Below are positions 21,908 through 32,439 of a stretch of DNA of 64,000 nt, piece after piece. Origin of the DNA: Costus lasius (Eukaryota; Streptophyta; Magnoliopsida; Zingiberales; Costaceae); contig CM050451.1 in NCBI GenBank assembly GCA_027563935.2, positions 29,155,565 through 29,219,564 of the forward strand, in the 5' to 3' direction. The position numbers were made by a program, and so were the translations under genes. A model generated the notes under the pieces. That model saw only the letters and a program-made list of their open reading frames with translations. It had not been told where the DNA came from and searched no databases. How positions within the stretch are numbered: the first letter of the stretch is position 1; each line of letters opens with the position of its first letter.

Positions 21908-22998
21908 TGAAGGGAAGGATGATGCTTTACGACCACCACCACTGCTATTCTTGACATGCTTATATTTTCGATGTGGTTGTACAATAATAATGATTACACT
22001 GATGATTTACTTTTCGATATGGTTGTACCATGCGATGATGATATTATTTTTCTTGAGATTGTTGGATGCATGTGATTTACTTTGCTTGTTGCTTCTATCT
22101 TGAAAGATTTTCATTGATGATGATGATAAGTATTTTTTTGATGATTTGATTGATGATAAATGAACTCAAATTCATGATTGAAGATATAACCCTATCATGT
22201 TAAATTTATTTCTTCAATACATATTTGCCTATTGAATTATGACGTTGATTGATGCATAAGATTTTAGGTAGATGTATTATTTGAAGAATAAAATTTAAAG
22301 GTGAAACTTCTCTTTTGAATAAAATGAGTATATTAGTATGATTTGTGAATTGAGATCAATTGATCAACCTAGTAGATGTTTAGTCTATTTTGCTCTTTAT
22401 TGGGAAATGAGAATCCAAGATCCATAAAAATAGTGAGAGACTCCTCTACTTGGCACTATGTAAAATTGATAGTGGTACCTAAGACATGGGTTGAAGTCTA
22501 TGACAAAAAGATAATGAGAGAAAATGATAATAAGACTCCTCTACTTGGCACTGTGTAAAATTGATGGTGGTACCGAAGAAAAGAGTTGAAGTCAAATATA
22601 AAAAGTATATGTCTATGCGGGTACATACCATCTATGCAAAAATGACAAAATACATGAAAAAGAAAAAAAATATGTGTGGAAAAAGATCTTGGAAACCTCC
22701 ATCCTATAAACAAAAGCATAACAGATTTGAACTGAAATTAGGTGAAGTCTTGAGATTGAAAATTCTATTTATTATACGGTTGCGAAGTTTTATTTGATTG
22801 AGTTGTAGATCTAGAGGATTGAGTTCTAAGAATGATATGTTTATTTTAAGTTTTGTAAATCAATTGATAGAATTTTCATCAATAGGTTGTATTTTAGAAA
22901 TTTATTGAGCATGAAAAGGTTATTCTTTTAATCAAAATTTTGATTTCAAATTTTGATTTTTTGCTTGAGGACAAACAAAGTTTGAGCCTTATGTATTT
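21908..22998 (+). other. Noncoding 3' internal region of A1
   Basis: No credible gene. It contains two related blocks with GACTCCTCTACTTGGCAC (about 22440 and 22534), and near its end the Athila-type TTGCTTGAGGACAAACAAAG. It matches the minus-strand stretch 34339-35350 of A2, which shows both are one family. Confidence 0.75.
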
Positions 22999-23247
22999 TG
23001 ATGACACCAAAATATATAGTATATTTTGTATCATTTTAGATACCTTTACATTCTAAATTGAGGATCTTTTACTTGTTTTTATGCTGAATCCATCAAATAT
23101 TGCAAAGTCTACTTCTATTTTGGTTTTTCATGATTTTCAGGCAAAAAGGCATCATTTTAGGGTGTTTTCGAGCAAAATCAAACACATAAAAGAATTCTCA
23201 TCATCAAAAAGAAGATATATGACAAATTTCCCGCAAAACGGAGCAAC

Positions 23248-23640
23248 TCACCAAAATACGGTAGTGCCGTAATCTATATTACGGTACCGTATTTCCATAC
23301 GATACCGTAATATCGATCACCTACCGTAATTTGGGAAAACTTCAGATCAGAAGATTGTGCGAAAAATACGGCACTACCGTAAGATTTTACACAGCCGTAT
23401 TTTAGAGCACTTTCGGAACAGAGACCATTGCTGAAATTACGGCACTGCCGTAAACTATTTCACGGGCCGTATTTTCCACACGTTTCCGACCAGAGAGTTC
23501 AGCCGATTTTACGGTAGTGCCGTGAACCATATTACGGTGTCGTATTTCCCAGCACCTTCAGAATAGAACACTCGAGCGATTTTACGGCAGTGCAGTGAAC
23601 TATTACACTGCCGTATTTCTGTTTTTGAATGCGACTCCCA
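23248..23640 (+). repeat. Palindromic tandem array in the A1 LTR
   Basis: About five units with TACGGTAGTGCCGTAA, TTACGGTACCGTATTT and similar dyads, spacers with CAGAGA. It lies about 250 bp after the LTR start, so in U3. One isolated unit is near 23990-24030. Confidence 0.87.
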
Positions 23641-24299
23641 AATCAATTTCGACGCCCAATTTTTGCTGAGATTATTGCGGGCGATCCAGAACTCTAAATT
23701 GGATGTCGTAACAAGAAAAAAGAGAGCTTACGACGAGAGGATCAAGGTAGACACCAAAAGCCCCAAATTGCATTCACCATCGAGGGAGAAATCACGGTAC
23801 ACGCTGCAGCTTAGGGTTCCGCCACCGCGACCAATCCAGAGCACGTCCGGCCATGATTTTCATACTGAAGCTTCGCCTGGAGAAGGGGACAACGTGCCAG
23901 AAGTTTCAAAATGAAAGGAGATCAATTTGAGGAGAAATCAAAGGAAGAAGAAGCACCGCCACTGTTCACCACTTTCATTGCAAATTACGGCTGTGAATTA
24001 TTTCACAGTCGTGCTGTATTTTCCTAAAACTCCTTTCATGTTGATTTTTGATCTTATGAAATTATGGTATTTTGTAATTCCTTCACTATGCTAGCTTAAA
24101 CTTATTTTGGGACATGGGGGAGTAATTCCCTTTGATTTTCTTAATGACTAGATAATCTTTTACTTTCATCATGATTATTCTACTTTGATAATTTTACCTA
24201 TGCGATTATTGCTCTAAGATTCTCCTTAGTTTGCTTTTTGTCATCATGATTTAGAGTTTTCGCAATAAGGACCGAAAGGTGATTTGCTTGAGAACTTGG

Positions 24300-25002
24300 T
24301 GAAGGTTCCCCTAAGGGGGCGAAACCCTAATATGCGCATGTAGAATATTTTTGCATAGCGGAAGCTAGGGTTTCTTAAGGAATCGCATGCATGAATATAT
24401 GATCAACTTCATGAACTTGTATAGATCAAACGAAAAACATACCAATGCCATTTCTTGGATGGCGACTTGGAAGCAAGAGGGCGATGTGGCTCTCCTCCAA
24501 AGCGTGCGCACACAAGATGTATGATCGCCTACTCCTTGTCGATCTTTGTGCTAGCAAAGTTCTCCAAGTCTCCTAACCGTGTGAAGGAGATGAGATGCTT
24601 TTCTTGGCTTTCGAACTCCCTCTCTTTGCGTGAAGAAGATCACCGAAAGAGGAGCGTCGTCAAGAGGAAGAGGCGAGTGAGCGAGTGAGCGTCCAGTACA
24701 TCCAATGTACCCATGAGCCTACATCTTATTCCATGCTCGAAGCATCCTATAAGATTAGAACACATATTAGTCTTAATCATATCAAGGCTGTCTCATGTTC
24801 ACCAAGATATCTCGACTAAGGACAAAACTGCATGTCAGCCAAGCTGAACAGCATTGAGACATTATTCAGAAGTATACATATTGCAGCAGATGATGTAACA
24901 ACCTGAATAACAACCATTGCCTTTATAAACATAGAGTTTATATACATGATACTGATATAATCCCAAGGCTTCAAACATTAACCTTAAGGGCATACCCCAA
25001 CA
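24300..25002 (-). mobile_element. C1 copia solo LTR with internal deletion
   Basis: TG...CA ends of the C1 LTR and a perfect CTTGG duplication (24295-24299 and 25003-25007). It is 703 bp instead of about 1630-1700; roughly 1 kb is missing at a junction near 24689, where the TGAAGG half passes into the conserved TCCAGTACATCCAATGTACC block. Confidence 0.93.
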
Positions 25003-25671
25003 CTTGGAACCCTAAAATTGATTAATAGGAACTCACCGTAGGAAAGTAGGTTAAGTTCTTATTTATTTATTTATTTTAGTAAGTTGAATTGCCATGATGA
25101 TATTAATGAACTTAGGATTGAGTTATTGTGTCAAACGTGGAGATCTTGCACGAAAGTGAGGATCGGAACATTGGAGAACCATAGGTAAAACATGTGTTGA
25201 GTCTCGGATGCACGAAAGTGATCCTCGAGATTCCACTTCGAGGCAATCAACTTAGAACTCGGATGCACGAAAGTGATCTTTGAGTTCTTTGATTAATGAT
25301 TTACTTATCTTCAGCTTGGGATGAATCTTGCACGAAAGTGAAGATTTATCTCTGCATGGTTATCTACACGAAAGTAAGATAATCCCTTTTTGAAGTAAAT
25401 TGAGTCTTTATCATGTTAGAATTCGATTGATGAACATCTTTATATATCTAGTCATGAAAATCCAAGAGAATAAAACCCTAGTCCCAATTTCTCTCTGACA
25501 TTATTCTCCCGCGTGTTTTCGCTCTCTGCTTGCCTTTCTCTTTTTCGATTGCCTAAATAGGCAGAAATCAATTATTCGGTACTTGACAGCATAGGTCTCT
25601 CAGGGGATCGATATTTGCTTTATTACTTCGAGTATCCGTGCACTTGCGGGCACTACAAGTTAGGGACAACA

Positions 25672-25699
25672 AGTTTTTGGAGCCGTGTCAGGGAGTGAC
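25672..25699 (+). promoter_or_regulatory. Degenerate Athila primer-site-like sequence after the A1 LTR
   Basis: AGTTTTTGGAGCCGTGTCAG resembles the plant Athila primer region TTTTTGGCGCCGTTGCCGGG (tRNA-Asp type), as also seen for A2. Several positions differ. Confidence 0.5.
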
Positions 25700-25781
25700 A
25701 ATAGCCCTGTACGCCAATACCTTTGGCCGCGACACCTGAAACGAGTCTACCTGCTTGTATTTAAAAGTGTGTCCTTTCGGA

Positions 25782-25991
25782 TCACATCACTGTCCTACTT
25801 CGTTTGAGCCCTTGCATACTTGTACAAATATGTGCTCCTACCCATGTGTTTGTAGTAGACAGGTTGACTTCAACCACGTAAATACATGAGCCTGAAGACG
25901 AAAGAGTAACCCTTCCCTTCACCTCTTTCTGGTGATGCCTTTTACAGCTCTTGAGCTTGGGGTCACGCCTCAAGATTCGACACCAGTCCAA
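25782..25991 (-). pseudogene. C3 copia gag/protease junction fragment
   Basis: About 69 residues, clearly the region between the zinc knuckle and the start of protease: a worn Cys/His segment (KSCKRHHQKE), then the IYVVEVNLSTTNTWV and HICTSMQGLKRSR blocks of copia proteases. Between WV and AHIC the catalytic Asp-Thr-Gly and neighbours, about five residues, are missing in an otherwise aligned sequence. The remnant is not functional. Confidence 0.75.
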
Positions 25992-26264
25992 CTCATCCTC
26001 CCAAAGGACATATCGCAGTTTTAATCCGCTATTGTTAGTAGATATGATCTACAACAAAGACATGCAGATTAGTACTATATATTTCAATCATTTAATCTGG
26101 ACTTAAATAAATGATTGTTTCTCACCTTTTTATCAGGTTGACAACCCTCTCATGTTAATCCGGGAAACCACATAATTTCCAAAGTGAGATGGGATCCTTG
26201 TTCCTCACACAGTCCCGCATCCCACGAGGGCGGGATGTACTACACAAGGTGACACATGTATCTC

Positions 26265-28634
26265 TGTAATACTCTAGAACAAAAAAAAATGTCTTATATG
26301 TTTTTGACAGAAACAAGATATAAGATTGTAGCATGCAAACTTGTAGTGCTATTACTCTAATTGTACTTGTGAATTTGTGGGTCTTGAATACTAAAGGATG
26401 AATACCTAAAGGAAATGAGTAATCTTATGGAATAAATAAGATGAAAATGAGAAAGAAGAAAACAAGAAAATAATGGGTAAAGTTCACCTACAATTGTTGA
26501 CCATGCCTATGCCACCTCATGCCATTTGATTCACCTTAAGCCTACACCTCATGCTCCTTAAGCCTACACCTCATGCTATAGGATTAACTAGAGAGAAATG
26601 TAGAAAAAAAAAGTAAAAGGTAGCTTGATTCTTCGTGCATGACCTAAAGGGAAGAATAGCTAAGGAAAGGGAAGAAGAAGAAAGGGAGAAAACTCAAGTG
26701 AAGAGTGAATTGTGGTTTCTTAGGCAAGTTCTTCTTCTTTCTTTGTATTATTTTGCCTATTGATTCCAATGGATGAGAACTTATCTTTTATTTCCTTTAT
26801 GAATTCAATTTGTTTCTGATATTTACGATTTTGGTAAATTCGGCCCTTGGAAGAATGAGCTATGCTATGTTACACAACAAGGAATCCTTATGTGCAGTAA
26901 ACCTGACCTTTACCCATTCAACTTATCATAACTTTTGATTCCCGGGCCCAAATCGTGTGAAATTAGATTCTTTGTAAAGAATACTCAAACATATTTTATG
27001 TGAGTGAGATATTGAGTACTTTGGAATAGATTATCGAGTGTGTAACATCAGTTCAAGCCGATCCAGTAAATCTATTTTTACTGTTTGGACCTTTATCTAG
27101 TGAGTGCTACATGTCCAAGTTATGTGATGGTAACGATACCAAATGTTTAGTTTTATATCAAGTACGCTTCATAACCTACCCCTGGAGCCTTTATTTGCAT
27201 GATTTGGATACGAAATGAAATTATGCTCGAATTTACACTTAACCCTAAAAATCTGGAAATCTCATTATCCTGATTTTGACCTATTGCTATTTCATAGGTC
27301 ATAACTTATTGTGTTGGGCTCCATTTTATGTAAAACTTGTTTTCTCAGAAACTAGATTCAAAATCCTTTGTTTTGACATAAATATCATATCAAATGGTAT
27401 CATATGAGGAACTTGATGTCCATGGCAAACAAGCTCCGGATTTTGGCTTTTGGGTTACTTGACCCTACACTATGTACCAAATGGTCTTTTATTTGCACTC
27501 TATGGATAGATAATCTCTTCCATTTGGCTTCCATTTGGAATTGAATATATCAGCACTTGTCACTTGTATGAACTTTATGATTCACCTCTTTGAGGGCTGA
27601 TACATATCAAGAAGCCCATTGCACCATGAATGAAAGTATGTTCTATTTGGTCATGTATCTCATGTATGAACTTTAAGGTTCACATGTTTGAGGGATTGAT
27701 ACATATATCAATAAACCCATTTTTGGTTTGTTTCCATTTATTAATGTATGAATGCTAGTGGGAATAACATTATGAGCCCGAAAGGGAAAATACTATGAGC
27801 CTAGAAATGGGAAGAGATTGATAGTTGTGGAACAAAGTGCTACATGGAACAAAGTGCCACATTAGCTATAATGGGGGACACCTCTTGAATCCATGGGAGC
27901 TACCTCTTGAATTCCACTATCTCAGATATTGGGAGCCATGACAGCTCCAGCCGGCATGTGTTTGAGTTTCACCTTGACGAGGGTGGAATATGCTTCCAGA
28001 CGTGGAAGATCTATGTTATTTATGATTTCCCACTATATTGTGTATGATATGTCTCTTTGGACTGATTTCTTCTTTATGTTCATTATGCTTACAATGTCTC
28101 CATTTGATGTTACCTATGGAACCATGTGGAGATCTATTCTACATAACTTGGTATGACCCATCTTATGTTTGGCATCTTCTTTACTTGCTGGGCTTTCATG
28201 GTCAACCTTTATATTTTTAACCCTTTTTTAGGTTAACTTATGGGCTACATGTTTTGTGGAAGATAATGGATAATTGATGGGGAAAGCTTTTGAGTATTTT
28301 GGAAATGCATTATGTATGCATTATGTAAAGGCTATTGTACAAACTGTGATTTATGTACAAAGTTTGTTTTATATCATAGTTTGTATATGAATGTTCAAAA
28401 GATGTTCTGGTCTTGAACGATGAACTTGAGTTTTTATGATATGAGAAAGATTTTTTTCTGTAAATGAAAGTTTGGATTGTTAGATTGTTACTCCTAGGTG
28501 ACGATGCTATATAAATCAAGTTTTGATATTCATGTAGAGCAGGTTTTTATGAGTTGATTCTGGGTACATATAGCAAAAAATTTTTTTATATTATAATTAT
28601 TTCATAAATCGAATTCTCATATAGGGATGTGACA
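26265..28634 (+). repeat. 5' LTR of T2
   Basis: 2370 bp, TG...CA. It shares the AAAGTGCCACATT and GACACCTCTTGAATCC motifs with the T1 LTR trimer, but is otherwise diverged. No coding potential. Confidence 0.8.
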
Positions 28635-28639
28635 ATTAC

Positions 28640-28650
28640 GGTATCAGAGC
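28640..28650 (+). promoter_or_regulatory. Primer-binding site of T2 (tRNA-Met)
   Basis: GGTATCAGAGC, 5 bp after the LTR end; the first T of the usual TGG is changed to C. Confidence 0.8.
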
Positions 28651-28745
28651 AAAAGTTTGAGGATTTTCTAGGTTTATTTTGTTGTTGATTATGTTGATCT
28701 TTAGTGATTAATAAAACTTCATTTGATGATTGTTAGGTAATCAAT

Positions 28746-28847
28746 ATGACAAGGTCATCACAATCTCCTAGTGATTCTCCAACCCACATGGCTGGTATTT
28801 TAAAAGCTTTGGAGACGATGTCTAGGGATGTGACAATCTCAAGGTAG
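28746..28847 (+). pseudogene. T2 gag N-terminal stub
   Basis: ATG followed by about 30 codons (MTRSSQSPSDSPTHMAG, then ILKALETMSRDV). Start position and Ser/Thr-rich opening resemble Tekay Gag N-termini. At 28827 it enters the last bases of the 3' LTR, and the frame closes with TAG just past the element. Confidence 0.7.
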
Positions 28848-29529
28848 GCACGCCGGCCAATTGCAACTGGGCAATTTCCCTTCTCGAGATAGTTCAGGCA
28901 CTTCGTGCCTAGCGAGGGCTGGATATAGCATGAAGCCCTAACTTCTCGAGGTCGCCTCTAGAAACTTTCATCATGCGGGCAAGCCCCATATGGAAGTTCT
29001 AGTCAAGTCCGACTTGACCGTTATGCCCAGGGCCAACAATTTCCTTGTGAAAGGCAGGTCCAGAGTTTAAATTGGACTGAGAAAATTATTGTCACCACAT
29101 GCCTCCTAAAGATAGATAGGTGTGTCCCACGAGGGTGGGAATTGGTGCACAACACCATCGATCGATAGTTTGACGAGGGCTACGTGTTAGAAGGCATTTA
29201 GAACGGGACTTGATATAATTTCGAGAAGGTGTGGGTGGTCTCATACCACATTAGTTTTATCTTTATGTCTATCATTACAGGCATGCATTCCTATAGTGAT
29301 AACACAAAATAAAACAAGTATGCATTATATCAAAAGCAGTAAATGATGATATGGTCTAGAGAAAATCCCTAGAAGCCACCAAAGATTCGGCTATGAGAGG
29401 GCTACCCTTTCTTAGTCAGATGCGCATAGGAGTAAGCTGCGGTGTAAGGTTGTCTTCCCTACTCTTCGACTTTAGATTTACAAAATATAAAAGAAAATAA
29501 GGGTGGCACGCTGGCCTTCACAAGAATAC

Positions 29530-31413
29530 TATTAGTGTTTATGCCCTGCAAACCAATGTATAGACATGGTTCGGCATTATTTGAATATACTTTGATAAAA
29601 TTGATATAATCAATTGAGGCATGGTCGTTATTATGTAGATTACTTTACCTGCGTTGATGTATTGAATTGAAAAAATAATGTCCCAAGAGTTTGGTTGGAT
29701 CCATTCTCATAAGTAATCCTCGGTCAAGGTGCCTTAGTCGATATGGGACAGCTTTAGTGCATGTGAGACTGGTGTATGGTCTGGTTAGGTGCGGGGCACA
29801 GTAACGCAGACATACAGGTGCATTAGATGCACTGGAGTGACCCACTGTGAGAATTGACTTATCTAGTCAACAGGTGAATCTCACATGCAAGAGGTTTGCA
29901 TTGATCTTTAGACTTGAGGTATTCATGTCTAAAATTGATGATGGGTATGCTTTGATACAGTTTTATGTCTCTCCGTAATTGGGTGATCAAAATGACTATC
30001 ATCGGGCACATCATAAGTCATATAAAGATATGAATGACCAATAGTGGGATTTGTCCCTTACATGATTGGAAACATGATATCCACTTTGGGGCGCCCCACC
30101 TCGTTGGTGCATGACAGGAATGTATGGCCATACTGTTTGAGTCATGTCCAATGGATTGGATTGATAAACTTAAGACTAATCCAATGGCAGGATATCAGTT
30201 TAGGCAAAGGGATACATAATGCATGGGAATCCTCGTTGCTCATTTAGCAGTTGTTGCCATATGACTTAAGTCCAATGACATGGGTAGTAGTGATGTGTTG
30301 CTAGATACCTCTCACTACTTATGATGATTCTATCATCATTGCCATTGTCATTTGGATCCTACGGGGTCACACGCAATAGACTCTTGACATTGCATTAATC
30401 AGAAGCCTTATGATCAAGTTATTAGATAGCTTGGATCTATTTGGAAGATTTCATCAGTGCCAATGGGCCTGATGAGTTGGAAGAGAGTTATTGGAGCCAA
30501 ACTTCATTTTTGGCGGGTTGACCCGAAATTGACCTAAATTGGTCACATTTGGATTAGGGTTGCATTGGATTGGATCCAATAGCTTAATCAACCCATGCAA
30601 TGAAGTTTGGACTAGCTCATTACTCAATGAGGCCCAATAACATGTTGTCATGAGAAGAGAATTGGCTAAAAGGGTATAATGGGGAGAAATTAACCCCATT
30701 AGTGCCCAAGGGGTATAATGGGGTGAGGAAGGTGCCTAATGCTTCATTAGGAAGCTTTTGGCACCTAGCCGAATTCCTCTTGATTATTTGTGCCTCTACC
30801 TCTTTATTCATACTGCCTCCTGTTGTTATATATACACATGTATGTGAGTGGATTAGGGTGATAAATATTGGCGTGAGCAACATAAGGAGGAGAGGGCATG
30901 GGAACTCGGCGCAACACCTCTTCAACTTTGAAGCCGCAAGCATCCTCTCCTCTTCTTCTTCCTTTTAGCGCAAGTTGAAGGATTGCTTGGTGTCTTCTTC
31001 CTCTTCCATAAGGCCGCAAGCCTTCTTCCTAATCTCCTCTTGGCGCAATAGGGATAAGGGCTTGGTGGCATCTTCTCCATCTCATCTCTTGGCGCATCCC
31101 TTCATCAAGGTTGGCGTAAGTGATCAAAAGGAGTACACTAAGGCTTGGATTCTCTTCCCGAGGCTAGCACCAAGCGTGGAAGGGAGCAACGTTGAGAAGG
31201 TCGACGTGTGGATACTTGTAGAGGATGAGCACTTGAGCATCTTCAACATGGCATCATCAACCAAACGAGCAAGAGAGGTATAATCTCTAACACATCCTTG
31301 TGTTCTCCCTCTCGCATGGATCCTTGGGAAAGGAATGTGTTTCGGGTGTAATGCTTCTTCCGTTGTGTCCTGGGACTGCAAAAATTTTAAATTACACCCG
31401 ACATTCCCCAACA
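29530..31413 (+). repeat. 5' LTR of C4
   Basis: About 1884 bp, ending CATTCCCCAACA next to a primer site. The start TATTAGTGTTTATGCCCT corresponds to TGTTGGTGTATATGCCCT of C2, with the first bases mutated. Blocks such as GGGACAGCT, CCAATGGGCCTGATGAG and TTCTTCCCGAGGCTAGCACC-like stretches are shared with C2; overall the two are related but not the same subfamily. Confidence 0.82.
30827..30836 (+). promoter_or_regulatory. Possible TATA box of the C4 LTR
   Basis: TTATATATAC about 580 bp before the LTR end, at the place equivalent to the C2 TATAAAAG. Confidence 0.45.
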
Positions 31414-31414
31414 G

Positions 31415-31426
31415 TGGTATCAGAGC
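31415..31426 (+). promoter_or_regulatory. Primer-binding site of C4 (tRNA-Met)
   Basis: TGGTATCAGAGC one base after the LTR end. Confidence 0.93.
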
Positions 31427-32439
31427 TACTTGTGAGAAACACAAGGTGTACATATGCTTGTGTGAAAAATTTTTCAAAAATTTTTCTTTCATCCATGCGC
31501 GTTTCACCTAGCGACATTTTTCATTCTAACATCTCTTATCTATTTTATGGCTGATTTTGGATTAAGTTTCTAATTGATTTAAGATCAAAGGACATGCAAT
31601 TTTGACAAGTAGGATGAGCATTGTGTCTTCGGACTGGCCAGGTCTCTTGATCTAACAAAATTACCAGCCGATAGGATCTTGAAATCATCATGAAACTTGA
31701 TCTTGATTATAGCATAAAATCGGTTGAGAGAGTGCTTTGGATGAAGTTGGCGCATAAGGGACTAAAATTTGATAATGCTCGGTTTTTTCAAATTTCACAT
31801 GTGCCACTTGCCTCTTGTGTGGGTTGATATGGTCATAGTGAGTGCCCTCTTGTGTTGTGATGTGGAAGGATGTTTCCACTTGTGATGAATGCTTGTAAAA
31901 TCTTTATGCCACCTGCGTGTGGATCTCCCTCCTATCTTGATGTAAAAGTTTTCATCTTATTTTAGAATAGATGTAGAATTGCTTACATAAGATAGGTTAA
32001 GACTTCATCAAGACCACAAGGCGTCTTCTCCAACCGAAATCTGGGTGGCACCAGCTTTGGAAGCTTGATGATGGACTTGCGGTTGGATGAAGGAAGATTG
32101 CTTTCGGCTTGTGGCATGGGCCGATTTGCTAAGGGACTCACAACCCTTGGATGCATGATAACATTTCACATGGCTCGTGAAATGTTATATGTATGAAAAG
32201 GGCTATGACCATATCAACCATAATAGCATGCCTGTGATGGTTTATTATTTTGTCCATAGCATGCCTGTGATGTGTTTTTCTTTTTTCTGCCACCATAGGA
32301 AAATTGCATGCTAGAAAAGAATAATAATTAATGAACAAACTCTCCTCACAATATCAAGTCGATAGCCTTCTGATGTGTAGCCCTCGTCAAACCATTGATC
32401 GATGGACTGTGAACTGTTTCTCACCCTCGTGAGACACAC
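31427..32439 (+). other. C4 leader, first part
   Basis: About 1 kb without a gene. It contains a palindromic AAAAATTTTTCAAAAATTTT stretch near 31468 and ends in CTCGTGAGACACAC, the left target duplication of A2. Confidence 0.65.

Larger units (their letters stand above)
19019..25671 (+). mobile_element. Athila-like element A1, 3' part with LTR
   Basis: Contains the end of a Gag-protease frame, a conserved stem-loop, a palindromic repeat array, an Athila ORF in env-like position, a long noncoding stretch, the motif TGCTTGAGGACAAACAAAG typical of the Athila 3' end, and an LTR (22999-25671). No RT, RNase H or integrase lies between the protease and the env-like frame. The left side is cut by C2. 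Odd: the LTR is followed by a primer-site-like sequence, so internal sequence seems to flank it on both sides. Confidence 0.8.
22999..25671 (+). repeat. LTR of A1, interrupted by a C1 solo LTR
   Basis: Starts TGATGACACCAAAATATA and ends in GGGACAACA. Without the insertion and its duplication it is about 1965 bp, close to the 1.9 kb LTRs of A2. It is preceded by the element's 3' tail. CACGAAAGTGA recurs many times at about 25140-25380, matching the reverse-complement block at 32710-32955. Confidence 0.85.
26265..28839 (+). mobile_element. Tekay-like deletion derivative T2
   Basis: Starts TGTAATACTC and ends TAGGGATGTGACA, flanked by a perfect ATCTC duplication (26260-26264, 28840-28844). It holds a whole 5' LTR (26265-28634), primer site, leader and about 31 codons of gag, and then jumps directly to the last ~13 bp of the 3' LTR. 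So gag, pol and nearly all the 3' LTR were lost in one deletion. Confidence 0.85.
25700..29529 (-). mobile_element. Degraded copia C3: gag/protease remnant and leader, split by T2
   Basis: On the minus strand: leader at 28840-29529 and about 26010-26264, then a gag-protease fragment. The leader shares with the C1 leader the GTGAGATGGGATCC block (26189; 53709 in C1) and CCCACGAGGG-type blocks, and it aligns well with the reverse complement of the C4 leader (29105-29215 against 41984-42000 joined to 32340-32439). No LTR of its own is visible: it ends where the C4 LTR begins. Confidence 0.7.

Noticed and set aside
23248..23640. CRISPR-like array
   Set aside because: Regular short dyads with spacers look similar at first, but spacers are homologous to each other, the unit is degenerate, and this is plant LTR sequence.
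26300..28600. Host intergenic DNA or a host gene
   Set aside because: The stretch is bounded by TG...CA ends, followed by a tRNA-Met primer site, shares motifs with the Tekay LTR, and has a target duplication around the whole element.
17233..31413. LTRs 17233-19018 and 29530-31413 as a pair of one element
   Set aside because: The first follows RNase H and a polypurine tract (3' LTR), the second precedes a primer site (5' LTR), so they belong to different elements; they are also too diverged.
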